Positions 21,448 through 33,881 of a stretch of DNA of 46,269 bases are shown piece after piece. The stretch spans positions 126,150 through 172,418 of the forward strand of contig KN882961.1 of assembly GCA_000934455.1 (NCBI GenBank), written 5' to 3'. The notes below the pieces were generated by a model. It worked only from the letters and a program-made list of their open reading frames with translations. It ran no database searches and was not told the origin of the DNA. The position numbers and the translations under genes are program-made. How positions within the stretch are numbered: position 1 is the stretch's first letter; each line of letters opens with the position of its first letter. Source of the DNA: Apostichopus parvimensis. Lineage: Eukaryota; Echinodermata; Holothuroidea; Aspidochirotida; Stichopodidae.

Positions 21448-21630
21448 ATGGGTAAAGTAAAGGCAAAGGAGAGCACAGCGGCATCTATAGAACATAGGTC
21501 AAATGGTGGAGACAAAGAAGACATAGAAACAACCATTGCTATAGACACAACATCTCAGTTGCATCCCACAGGGAGTGGTACTAGCACAGGTACGCAGTCA
21601 CTAAGTAAAACCAACCCTACTAAGGATTAA
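21448..21630 (+). pseudogene. Orphan exon 1 of NLR gene 1 duplicate
   Basis: Encodes 60 codons matching exon 1 of NLR gene 1 with seven substitutions (N3K, T6A, R9S, D20G, G33D, I45T, K56N), then stops at TAA 21628-21630. The stop is created by the deletion junction: GAT plus TAA from the intron sequence next to the old exon 11. The donor and all NACHT/LRR exons are gone. N3K would also weaken any N-myristoylation signal. The reading frame is otherwise intact, so a 60-aa peptide is possible but unsupported. Confidence 0.85.
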
Positions 21631-22469
21631 CAACACATTCGAGTTATCTACATATCTACCTAAACTATAAGATGGTCATCATGAATCTTAACACAATAAT
21701 ATGTCAAAAACATGATATCCGGGTAGAAATTATCATAAATTGAGTCAAATTATTTTTCAAACTTGTTAGTTGTTTGGCTCTTATTCCATTTATTGTATTA
21801 AAAAAGAAAGATATCCCAGGCGAGTTATTTAATTATGGCTGATTATGCAGGAGTGCAAACGTATACTGATGTTTGCTTTCAATTGGTAACCAATAAATGT
21901 ATATTACAAAACTGTACTAATTCTAAGAGAAAAATCATCCTCTTAAATATAAGAATTGTTTCAATTTGATGATGTAAATGTCATATCGTACTATCATATT
22001 TTTACACATAAAATGTTTTTAATGCTTTATTTTGCGTTGAGCTGATTCTAATCGATATTTTGACCGAGGCAGAATTAACACGAGGCAGAATTAATATTTA
22101 CGCAAACTGAGATATCTCTCAACATGAACTAAGAAACCTCTAAGGAATTGTTGTTACAACTATTTTAGTGCTCACAAGTGAGAGATTGACAGTCTTAAAC
22201 CAGAAATTGAATCTATTCCAACATTAAGTTATATCTGTTACATCTCCAAATTTGAGACTTTGTGGTGCTATAACGCCTAATATGTCACCGTCCTTGGTGC
22301 GACTTTCATGGAAAGAAGTAGCAAATAGTTTGGTTTTAGCTCTCCGTTCAAAACGCGATTAAGTAACTTGACATAAACTACAAACTTTCTCGTTCGGTGA
22401 TACGATATGAAAAACATGTACTGGTTTAAAATGTATCATGACTAATTCAACATTATGGACTCTCAACAG
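21631..22469. pseudogene. Remnant of the last intron of the NLR duplicate
   Basis: Matches 14188-14985, the intron before the terminal exon of gene 1. No coding content. Confidence 0.8.
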
Positions 22470-22672
22470 GAATGAATCCAGACAGTGAACTCGTTGTCGA
22501 AACAATAACAGGGCCGCCATTTAACCTGGTTAATCGTCCAGTGCTCGCCGCCCCTTTGTTGTATTCGTCCTTCCAACAAAAGGTGCAACCGGCACGTATA
22601 GTCGGAAACATCCGAAGAAGAATACAGTGGAGGTCAAAACGAAACAGCCGTTTTTACGGTGTTAAGCTGTAG
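22470..22672 (+). pseudogene. Remnant of NLR terminal exon/3' UTR
   Basis: Matches 14986-15188. The acceptor ctcaacag is intact. A 66-codon frame is open in both copies in a phase that the gene 1 model does not use. Seven of 66 residues differ between the copies, which gives no sign of protein constraint. Confidence 0.6.
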
Positions 22673-23084
22673 ACCCAAAATAACAATGAAACCTGAATGC
22701 TAGCTTTGCTGTCAGTGTTTTCAGTCTGTGGTAAGCGTTGCTTTGCACGAATTCTTGTCAAGACTGGTGCAATCACTCATTTATAGACATGAGATGTAAA
22801 AGGTAAAACCAAAAAAATGGGTAGTTAGGATTGGGGTGGACGCGAAGATAAAAATATTGATAACAGGAGCACAACCACTGATATATATTTGGATGAGGAG
22901 TGAACGGACAACAGATAAATGGCTGATGCTGGATAGAGGAAGTGAAGGGGACTTTAATAGTAGTAGAACTTGCCCGCTGGCGATTAAGACAATTTCATCA
23001 TACTTTTGCTCTGTTCAATTCTGCTTCATTATTGATAACTCCTTCATCAATCCACACCCCCAGCCCACCCCCTTATGCTGGTCT

Positions 23085-23425
23085 GTCCGCCATTACACAT
23101 TACATATTTTACTTGCTCCTGTTAGAACTTGGAATGGTAAAAGGTCCTTTAAAATTTTCTGGAGGCAGGTCGTGGAACAGTCTTTCCCAAAGTTGAAATG
23201 CTTGCCAAATGTTAATATTTTTAAACGCAACATGAAAACTTATTATTTTTGTTTAGATGTCTGATATTTGTTTGTCTATCTTTTTGCCGTCCCGTTTTGT
23301 CCTTTTGGATGTTTACCAGTTTCTACTGCATAATATTGTAAATGTATTTTGTATTTAGGGCTCCTCTGGAAAGTTGTGGTTCTGCACTGAGAAGGACTAC
23401 CCTCATTAAAGATGACAATAATAAT
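23085..23425 (+). mobile_element. LINE 3'-end fragment, duplicate copy
   Basis: Copy of 15583-15930. The WNSL...NIFKRNMKTY pattern is split over two frames by indels, so it is a decayed remnant. Confidence 0.72.
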
Positions 23426-24894
23426 GTTGTTGTTATATTCTAAAGATAGAAGTTTATGTGTATGTAAACGGGATTGTGCGCTTTGAAAATGACTGTCACC
23501 TTTCTAAAGAGTGATCTCTCTTGAAGGTCTCAAAGAACAACTCTTAGGAATTAAGGATGCAAATATTTAATCACCTTTTATATTTTATTCATTATTTAGC
23601 CTATGCCTTTTCTAAACAGATTATACTATTATGTTTGATTCTGTGCGATACGTTTTTCCGATGTATGTTTTCGAAAGGAACTAGTCGCTATTGTTCTCAC
23701 AATGGTTAAAAGGCTGTTATGGTGTTCAATGTTTATGCCATAATTTTCCAATATGTTGATAAACATGAGATTCTGATGTAGATAAATTTCATATTGACTT
23801 AAGCGCTTTTTGGTGTATACTTAAGTTAGACCAGAAATTAAAAATAAAAAAAAAATAAAAAAATTCACTCTGCTACGTAAAAACTTGTACCATATCCTTG
23901 AAAATTTTCAAATCTATTTGTAAACATTTTAGTTTTCAATTAAATAAATTTGTGATCATACTTACTAAAAGAGCCCGGAGGTTACAATAAATGGATAATG
24001 TAACCTATACGATGATTGACTTCTTACATTTAGTGTCATTTATGACTTCAACGCTATTTGATGTATACTAAAGCTAGCCTATATGTTTAGAGATTAAAAT
24101 AAAATCCATGAAAATTTCCAAATCTATTTGTAAAGAAGTTATGTTTTACTTAATTAAATTTGTCTTCTTTCTTTACTAAAAGAGCAGGTTTCAGTGTGAT
24201 GAAGATAACTTACATGAACATGTTCCCTAAGCAGCTAAGAAAAATCTTATTACACATCAGGGCTATATCATATCTTTAACTTTTCTACACACACAAGGCT
24301 GAAGATTTGATCTAGTCTAAATATCGAGTGTTAATATGACATCATCGAGCCACATGAGCTTCAATTATTTATTTTTTCTTTATTTATTACAATGCTAATT
24401 TTCTTTGACGGAGATGGGTTTGTCAAATGCTGTATGTCAACTATTGAACTTTTTTAACATGACCAAGTGATTGCATTAGCCAACGCTGTTAACATTCCAC
24501 CTCAATATTGAAAAATGAACACAAACAAAAAACTTAACAACTTCCAATACTAGCTCCACTATACATCACAAATTTACAAAATGATAGCTGTCAGATCCGA
24601 CGTTTCAACTACTGTAGGATATCTCCCGAACGGAGCAGGACTCTTCTTAGCTGTTTTGGGTTTTCCCCACAAGATCTATGTCATATAAGAAAAAACATAA
24701 ATGGCTACATTTGTTTCCCCTATGACTGGAATTACACCGAAGCGACCCTTTGGAGCCATGCACAGACAATAATTGAAAGGGGTCTTGCTGTTTTAGGACG
24801 AATAGACCGGTAGTCCAAAGACTTGGAATTTCCGACAGGGACCACCTTCTGCGTGTGGACGCTAGAGACCTTTAAAGAGCATAAACCCTTAAAT

Positions 24895-25421
24895 CAGGAT
24901 TTCCCTTACTTTATCCCCCCCCCCCACGAACCCCCTGTGGATGTCAAGAGTTGTCCACGAACCCCAACTTTTCGAGACACGATCTGAGTCATTATTATAC
25001 TATAATACGCATAACAGTGCTTCGTAAAAGATCAAGTTCATAGTTTAATATTGTTATAAAAACACAAGAGATGAACAAATATTTATATGGAAACTTCAAG
25101 ACCAGATCAGCTTTTTATCTTCACGACGTACTGTCATGCGTACACCAACGACACCAAAGTCTTGCGGCCTGTGTCTGTTTCATAATTCAGTTATGTATCA
25201 CATGCACGGTACGGTACTACTATGGGGCAACATATGCGTATGGAACGCGAAAAGAGTTTGTCGATAGGTACGACTTTTGTACATTACTAATTTATATGAT
25301 ATATCAGATTTTAGTTCAACAAAAACTGCTCTAGTTATGACTTTCAGAAACGTCTCACGAACCCCCTAGGATGGACTCACGCACCCCTGGGGGTTCATGC
25401 ACCCCAGTTAGGAAACCCCTG
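24895..25421. mobile_element. hAT-like MITE, copy 3
   Basis: Ends caggatttccctta and ttaggaaacccctg, with TSD ccttaaat (24887-24894) and ctttaaat (25422-25429), one mismatch. Same insertion site as the copy at 17858. It preserves the empty target (gtcgataggtacgac) of the 5-bp-TSD element found in the copy at 1480. Confidence 0.88.
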
Positions 25422-26374
25422 CTTTAAATAGTATCTTGTGTCATTAGCTAAAAAGCTGTGAACAAAATTTGTTAGTGACAGAACTTGCAGCGATATAGTG
25501 TTGAGATTATATAGGCTACATAACTTAATTTGATAGGTAGCCTACTTGCATTACCAAGTGATGGTTAGAGGCCCATGGTAGTTGTACCAGTAATTTTTGT
25601 CCACATATTCCTAGTTTAAAAGCTGACATATTAAAATGTTGTTATAGAAAACACAGGACCATGGGGTATTGGAAATTATTCTTAAATCGATTCCAAGTCG
25701 ATCCAAAATAGGAACATGGGCGTAATAGTAATGAGATTACAATGAATTAAAACCAAACAGCACCACTCTGGTGACCATTATGCTGGTCTGTACCGTCTAT
25801 ATATTCCACATTATAGGGAACATTAAAGGAACCTTTAGCCCAACTATTACATTAAGCCATGGACTGGAGCACTGACATCCCATCGACTGTGTCGTATATT
25901 TTGTATATCAGGGCCAATTTGAATGCTATTGACTCTTAGAAAGTCTTCATCACCAGATATACATATTTTCTTTGGTCTCTGAGAGATGTTAAGGAACAAT
26001 GGAACATAGTTCATTTTCATTAGAGGTATATATCCACTCCCTTTATCTAAGAAAGGAGGACAACATTAAACAAGTTTACACTTGCCATAGTGGTTAAACT
26101 GATGACTAATATATGTGTTTATGTGAATTTCAAGTATTTAGAAGATTTTTTCATTTACTTAACCTTCCGTTCGGTAGATGAGTAGTAGCTTGAGCCACCC
26201 TCCCCACCCTTACCCTATTTTGTACTCTTTCTAAGAGTCCGTCATTTTGTTTCTGAAGCAAGTATCAACATGCCTCGGTGAAAAACAATTTCAGAGTGGC
26301 CCCAATGTTGATATTGTCGACATTGACAATCAATGACAACCACATGATGCACCTGTTTGATCCTATGCTTCGTT

Positions 26375-26630
26375 GTTAGTATGTATGTGTGTATTTTAAG
26401 TCCTCCCGGCAAGCCGGAACTCGAGAAGAAGCCTCTATGGCTTATCAAAGCCGCAAGCTGAACGAAGTCAGTCTCTTAGATTCATATTCAACGTCCATGA
26501 TTATGAATTGTCAACAACTCTGTAACTGGACGACATAACTTAATCTTGGAGTGACTCGAAATGGAGACCTTATGATTGGAAGGCACCGGCGTTAACCACT
26601 GAGCTAACTGAGTTAGTAGATTCGATCCCT
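26375..26630 (-). mobile_element. tRNA-derived SINE (minus strand)
   Basis: The reverse complement reads tagctcagtggttaacg (A-box-like) near 26594-26610 and tttcgagtcactcc (B-box-like) near 26549-26562. A body shared with 19370-19500 follows, ending in a TACA-type microsatellite. A tRNA head with a non-tRNA body indicates a SINE. Confidence 0.7.
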
Positions 26631-26814
26631 TACTTTCAGTAATCAGACGTATATTCAGCTAATTGGAAGACTACATTAGTCCTAACAAACGTGGTCATTT
26701 AGATAGCTTAGTTACTATATATAATACCATATATACAATACCATTGCCATATCAGTATACCTGCCTCGGTTTAGTCTATCGGGGCAGGCTTCAAAAAGTG
26801 CTTAAAATACGAGT

Positions 26815-27955
26815 TTCGTTGCACATATTTAGAACCAAGGTTTGTTGGTTGGAAGTTGTAGAGAGATGTCCTGGGAACATTTTTCGCGATGTTGGATGAT
26901 TGGAGAGGTGTTATTTTTCGAGTAAACAACAAACAAATGACGTCACTCTTGTACGGTGTGCGACAATTAAAGCAATTCCTTGTCACAGCAACATGAAAAT
27001 GGCATTTAAATGCTCTTGAACTTATTATAACCTAGATGTTTTTGTTGACAGTTATAGAGGGATGTCCTGAAATTATCTTATGAGTTGTTGGATGCTTCGA
27101 GAGATGTTATCTTACGTGTAAACAACAAATAACCTCACTGCGATGTGTGGGCTAAATTTAAAATCAGCAACGACTATTCAGAGCAACATGATAATAGTTG
27201 TTAAATGTTACTAAACCTATTTAGAACCACAATTTGTTGGTTTGATGTTGTAAAGAAATGTCCTAAAAATACTTGAAGAGTTGGTAGATGCCAAAAGAGG
27301 TAATACTTTACGAGTAAACAATAAACACATGACGTCACTGTTATAGGTTGGACGACAATTAAAACTCAGGAGTTCCTTGTAACAGCAACATGGACACGAC
27401 ATAACTTAAATGTTCTTGCACTTATGTAGAAACAGGATGTGTTGGTTGAAAGTAATAGAGGGATATCAAAATACTATTTAAAGAGTTGTTGGGTGCTAGG
27501 AGAGGTTATTTTACGATTAAACAATATACATATGACGTCACTCTTTTACGTTGTACGATCATGAAAAAAGAGCAGTTTCTTGTCACAGCAAGATGATAAC
27601 ATAATTTAAATGTTCTTGCACTAACAGTATTTAGGACCGGGTAATGTTGGTTGAAAGCTATATAGGAACGTCTGAAGAATATTTTAACAGTTGTTGGGTG
27701 CTAAGAGAGGTTTTATGTAAAGAGTAAACAATAAACAAATAACGTCACTCTGATACGTTGTACTGTACGACAATTAAAAACAGAGCAGTTCCTTGTCACA
27801 GCAAGATGATAACATAATTAAACACAGTATTAAGAACCAGGATGTGTTGCCTGAAGTAATATAGGAATGTGCGAAGAATATTATAAGAGTTGTTGGCTTC
27901 TAAAAGAAGTGTTATTTTCGAAGAAAACAACAAAAATATGTTGTGATAAACATAA
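26815..27955. repeat. Degenerate ~200-bp tandem repeat with CRE-like cores
   Basis: About six units recur with a 192-207 bp period. Shared words include gttgttggatgc/gttgttgggtgc, gtaaacaa.aaacaaatgacgtcactc and agcagttccttgtcacagcaa. The palindrome tgacgtca is exact at 26938-26945, 27330-27337 and 27533-27540, and degenerate at 27130 (taacctca) and 27740 (taacgtca). No protein-coding frame runs through it. Confidence 0.85.
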
Positions 27956-30900
27956 TTTGAATAAATGCATTTTTAAACACTGTCCGTCTCCTGAAGTCTG
28001 CCTCGAGACTCACCAGCAAACGTAGCTGGTCAAAAGCGCAGTGACTAGGCACAAATATATATTTCTAGGCTAAGGAAAATTACAAGTAGCACCTTCCCAT
28101 GAGGGTAGGGCGGGTTAACTTTGAGATCGTGGGGACAACTTGAAAAGGCGGAACGCTCACACAAAATAAACATATTAAGGCAAAATAGTAGGTTTACTAT
28201 GCAAATGAATCTTGTATATTAAAAACAATGGGGTCACTTAAACTAAAAGAAAAACGTAAATGATATAAATGGGTAACATACAGATCTTGTCAGAGCTGTT
28301 ACGTCTAACAAGAAATCCACTGAACTTATTGGAAAATAAAATGCTTTAAAGTCCTAACGAGAAAAGAACACAATCTCGGCCCGAGTTAACCAAACACACA
28401 GTCGCGAAATAAAATTGTTTCCTAAATAGCTATTAAACTGTATATTTCCCCCAAAGTTCTCAATAGTGATAGAGGCTTGGAGCAAGCACATGTATTCCTA
28501 GAAAACAAGGACCACACAACACAGTTACTTTGTTTAAAAAGACAAAGGTCACACAGGGCCACCTGACCACAAACTGTTGCCCTGTAGTAGTTAGCAAAAA
28601 GTGAAACTTTAGGTAACTCCTCAATCTGTCAAAGTAAGTTATTCATTGTCAAATGAATAAAACAAAATAAGAAAAGAAAAGGAAAAGATCAAATGAATAA
28701 AAAAAAAAAATATTGACATAAACAACAACAAAACATTAACCAGGTTATGCTTTGGTTACACAAACAATCCTTTCTGAGTTATATGACCTCATCGTCACTT
28801 GCTTAGGAAGAAGCAGTCTTGCTCTATGATGTGTAAACAGAATGTCTTGGGCAATAGTATTTTTATCATTTCATCACATCTCTGTTCAGCAGCTTCTTTG
28901 AGCCGTTTTCAGCATCTCGTGTCAGACATTGAGACAACTGTTCTGTCAGCCCGCTACCAGATCTTCTTCCTTTCGAAAACTTGAGTCCTGATTTTTCCAC
29001 AGGTTTTTGTTGTGCCAGAGAAATCTCTGGAGAGGAAGCACCGCAAATGTCCTTTTCTTTGACGCCGATGGGCCTGCACTTTCATCTGCAACAAAGCAAA
29101 ACCAAATTCGTTTGGTCGACACAGTATTTTGAATTGTCCTGTCGATCACACTGTGGTTCACATTAATTGTTTACACTGGACTCAACTGACTAATAGGCCA
29201 TCTAATATTCCATTTATTTCAGAGTAAGCCTGGAGCCATGTGCTTGGTAGGGCATAGTTACAAACCCACACACTAAAAACGTTTGAGAACACATGCAACC
29301 CTACTTGACATGATTTTCCATCCTGAAAGAAGGCCTCACCATACATGCATCAAAATAAAATAAAACAAGCAATATGCTTTGATATAAAATATTTTATTTC
29401 CAAATTATTAAAGAGTTGTAATAAGACTAGATGCTACTAAATCGAGTGCAATGCTGATGATAAATAGCTGGAAACTTACAAATGCCAACTCGATTTGTTA
29501 GATGCTCTGAGCTTAGTTAGGCCCTGTTTTGAAAAATGAATCCAAGACTCGAGGTTATACTATAGGCCTAGGCCTTTATGCCGACATTGAATATTTATAG
29601 GCCTAACGTTAGTCTGCCTATCGAACCTACACTGGTGTTGATTTCATTTCTTTGTTTCATGACAAATAAAACATGAAATAAATGGTATCATAAAATAACA
29701 GATACCAGTATTTAGTAGCTGTCGATCTATCCTTCATGGGTGCTACGTAAATCACTTCGAGTCTTAGGCAAACTAGTATGGTATTGAAGAGCCTTGTCCT
29801 AAATTTTCATAGTTGGCATTCGTGTCACTTGAGGAAGTTATGTATACTTTCTTGTCATATATAATGATGCTCTAAAATGAGTATAAGTAACAGGCCTAGA
29901 ATTACCTTCATCGTTCGTGTATTGAATCATGGAACAACTCCTAGGCATATAGTCGATCTGTTGGTGAATCGTGGTAACAGGAACGATGGTATCCCAACAG
30001 TTCACTATCAAGTATCATAACCAAATTCCTGCGAATTTGATCTAATTTCTCGGGCAATTGATGGAAATTTGCCACCCTCAATACTGCTACATATCTCGAC
30101 ACATTTGACGTCGGTTTGCCAACAGTTGGCTGTAAATTTTAGTTCAACTTTCAGCCATCCTTCTCTTGTTATACAGTACGTTATGTATACGAATTGTAAA
30201 CACGTACAACCAAAACATCCTGTGCATTTACATTACGCCGAGCCGAGTAGTTTCTGTATCAGCTGACATATCACATGATACACAATAAGAATTTTGATTA
30301 GCTCTTTACTGAAAAATCGCTGCGTTGGGAGAAGTCCTAACAACGCAAAGTAGACTAAATGATTCCGTCTTAAACTGCTGGTTACTCTTAAAATAACGCT
30401 TTCCGAACCATCCAACATCGAGAATTGTAATTAGCATATGAAAACACACCAGAATATGTGGTCAAAGCTTGGTACTAAATATGTGCAACGACAGTGAACG
30501 ATATCGAGCCTGCCCAGATGGACTAGTTACGATACGGACTACGTATGCAATTCGCGTTTAGGCTGGCATCTATTCGTAGGCTGACAGCAGCTGATGTTTG
30601 CAAATATGGACTTTGATTTGATATAATAAACCCCCCTCTAATAATGCATAGGCCTATGTCGCAATAATCTTTGCTAAAAGTAGTTCAGTCTATGAATCGA
30701 GTAATGCTTGGAGCTCTTATAATGCATTCACCACTTTTGCCAAGTGTTAGATTGCGCAACAAAGGTAACATGTCTCACTCTGATTTCAGACTTGTATATA
30801 GTTCAAAGTTGTATGTGATCACCTGATACGGTTGCTTTATGCTGTGGACACCTGTTACGAAGCGCGGATAGCATTGCTACAAAAGGTAGGTAGCCTTTTC

Positions 30901-33110
30901 AAACGTCAGCACATGTAGTGATATCTATACCTACAGCGAACAATATTATGCAATATGTCATAGAATGAATTACTACCCGTATTTACAATTATTTGTAGGG
31001 TTAATTACGTCTTAAGATGTTTTAATAACTGGTAATCTGGTGTTTTGAAGATCTTGGATTGAAACCTTTGTCAAAGTTAAGTTGACTATTTTACATTAAA
31101 CCGGCCTCTGAACATGATGTCCTTACGTTATATATAAACATGACAAGGTATCATTGCTGGCTCCATTACTACAAGTAGCTCTGAGCTTCAAACAAATCAG
31201 ATTCATTCTTCATGAATATGTATATAAAGTTTCCAGGTGTATAAGGTTGTTATGTAATTTGTCAGAGATCATTGTCATCATCATCATTAGTAACACTGGT
31301 TAACGTTCACAGCTATTCCTTCAAAGAGGACGGTAGCTTTTCTCCGTTAATATGATTAGGGTAATGGGGAAATTTAAGTCATTGTACAAAAACATACAGA
31401 CTGTAGTTTGTAGCTTAACTATCCATGACAGAAGAGGGTAAGGACGGGATTTGTTGAACGAGGTGAGGTACCTCTTTGGTCATTTTAACTTGTAATATGA
31501 ATCATCGACCTTGGAAGTCAACTGCTATTTACTTACATTTTAAGAGTGGCATTTTATGTTTCCATGAACGATGGACTTTCAGAATGATTCCCACACTAAC
31601 CGACAGTACGATTTACTTAAACAAGTATACATTAAGATGTTCTTTGATACATTAAGAAATAGTGTGATTGTAACAAGATATTTGCGCAAGGATGTGAAAC
31701 AATTTCAATCTGCAATCTCAACAAACGTGTCCTTGGCATCATAATAAATTTAATTAAAACAAATATTTTCCCTTCTTCATAACCGCTTGTCTTATGACCG
31801 TACCCCTTCCCGTTTAAAACGTACACCAATGTGAACTGTGCATGTTATCAAAGGACTGCGCGTATAGGACTTACTAAACATAATAATAAATATGTGAAAG
31901 ATTAATATTTGTTTAACGAAAGATTTATGAAATATCTGCTACCTCAAGAACAAATTGAAATTAAAGTAAATCATTTAAACGAGGTGGTTTGTTTGAATCG
32001 CAACACTGTATAAACGAGTGTATGTTGCGAAACAAACACATGATATGCTCGCGTCGATGCTAGAGTCATATATACTGTTTGGTCTTCGGCTTCTTAAAGT
32101 TACTAGTAAGAAAGTCACCTAACATGACGATTTGATCCCATTGAGCCTCTGTATTACTTACAACCCCGGGTTGTAAGCAGCTAAAATGGTTCTGGGGCCT
32201 CCGTGTTGTTTAGAAGTGCAAAGTACGATTGTACCAATGTTTGTTTGTTATGGGGGAGGAGATTGACAGTCGTTCAGCAGAGAATAATGGCACCTGGATA
32301 GTTCAAGTTGACCGTTTTTTTCTTTTGCGGTTCTTGAAAGGGAGAAGGACAATGGTAGAGATGATAAGAATCAGATATCTCGACAAGAATGGACTTTCAG
32401 TCCCCTACTTTATAACTAACAGTGTAATATAAACGCTGTTGTGTGCTCGATATCTGTTAGATTGACAGTCTATCAACCAAGTGATCGAAGTTTCATATTG
32501 TAGCTGTTGGTTTTACGTCTAGAGTAAATAAAGTAATCCTATTGTGGAGGAAAGGTAGGTTAATATTTAGACTGGTGCAACGATGGTCAAAACGATAAAA
32601 GCCGCTACGAGGTAATATATTAATTGGAATAAAACTAAACTTGTCGTATGAGGCAAATTGTAATTGTTTAAAAAGGCAGTTGTTAAGGTCAAGATAAGAG
32701 TATTTGATGTAATTGCAAATCAACATGGATTATCTAGATTATCTAGATAATTGCTTAATGGATACTTTGAAGAACCTCTTAGGTTTGAATATTCACAACT
32801 TTTACACCCATATGCTAATTACGTTCAAGTGTAAAAATTCCATTGAAAACGATTGAGAAGTTCTTAATCTGTTCTCCTATGAGCATGAGCTATGTTGTTG
32901 TTAAGTTAAAGGCAGGGGTCTGACTGAAGAGCCAATGAGGTAATTAGTAACTCCCTGATTCATGTTCCCTTGTTATCTCTTAAAGATACAAAATACGATA
33001 GGCAAAGTATGTGTCCTAATCGATCATTGCAATCACAATTTGAGACTCAGGTTGAAAATTGCAACAAAGTCCAGAGCAATATGAATGGAGAATATGTATT
33101 TCATTTACAA
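27956..33110. other. About 5.1 kb without a supportable gene
   Basis: Only short, unrelated open frames occur. A 216-bp minus-strand frame at 28946-29161 is the longest with mixed composition, but it has no recognised domain. The rest is AT-rich sequence with poly(A) runs near 28640-28720 and short palindromes such as tatctagattatctagata near 32734. An undetected first exon of NLR gene 2 could lie here. Confidence 0.55.
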
Positions 33111-33119
33111 GGCCTAACT

Positions 33120-33510
33120 TAGATGTTAAGATGAAAAATAATACGACAACGTTGTTTTCCAAGACAATGACTATTGCGTCCACGACGACGAGGACGATAA
33201 AGATGACGAGGGCGTCCAAGACGCCATAAATAAGACGTCAATTATTATGACGTATATAGCCTCAAGATGAATGTGACGTACATGATGTTGATAATAACGC
33301 AGTTATAATGATTTCAAATGACGATGTGGTCAATAAAGAGGTCATCATAACGTAAATGACGTTGTTGATGATTTCAAGAATGACGTTGATAAAAATGTAA
33401 AAGGCCACGATGACGTTGCTGAAGTTGGTTGCGATAACGTACTTGATTTTAATTTTGAAACATACACAAAATGACGACAAAGACGATATAATACCTAGCA
33501 CCATTCTCTT
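33120..33510. repeat. TGACG-rich low-complexity stretch upstream of NLR gene 2
   Basis: About eight TGACG motifs in under 400 bp, most embedded in atgacgtt or atgacgat contexts, with gat/gac-rich repeats between them. It ends about 0.35 kb before the NACHT exon of gene 2. TGACG is the CREB/ATF half-site, but the stretch may simply be a decayed short repeat. Its opposite strand gives Val/Ile-rich artefact frames. Confidence 0.6.
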
Positions 33511-33881
33511 TCAGATTACTTTCGAGCCAGGATGAAAAGCGATAAGTGATGGATTTGGTTGACATAATGTCAGGTATGTTGACACTAAGCAAGTTTACTG
33601 TTTATTTACTACTTACGTCATTAATATTGAGTTATTTTTCTTATAAGCTATTATAGTACGTTCTTGGAACGAAAAAAAAACTAGAAAATAAAGTGCTATT
33701 GTTGATAATGCATATTACTAAAACCCTCTACTACCATGATGCATATACAATTTAAATGTACAATAAAGAGAAGATTGTTGACAACTGCAAAGGTAATGAT
33801 GGACCAAAAAGACAATTACACGGAATAAGTTCTACATGGAGAGTTCTCTAACTGAGTATTACTGTTCTGTTTTTCACACAG

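Larger units (their letters stand above)
20086..26510. repeat. Segmental duplication, copy 2 (NLR body deleted)
   Basis: Collinear with copy 1 (3623-19500) but lacks the counterpart of 5181-14185 (9005 bp). The junction at 21627-21629 joins ...ctactaaggatt to aacaacacattcg, with 2 bp (tt) shared by both parents. It also lacks the 17028-17563 insertion. Confidence 0.9.

Noticed and set aside
28946-29161. Minus-strand exon of a nuclear or transposase protein
   Set aside because: Mixed composition, but no conserved motif could be named and splice sites were not convincing.
33016-33504. Minus-strand membrane proteins (Val/Ile-rich frames)
   Set aside because: They are the complement of the gat/gac-rich TGACG repeat; the hydrophobicity is a composition artefact.
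33836-33881. ATG at 33836 as start of NLR gene 2
   Set aside because: Same situation: ctgtttttcacacag is an acceptor aligned with that of gene 1. It is not fully excluded, since no upstream exon was identified.
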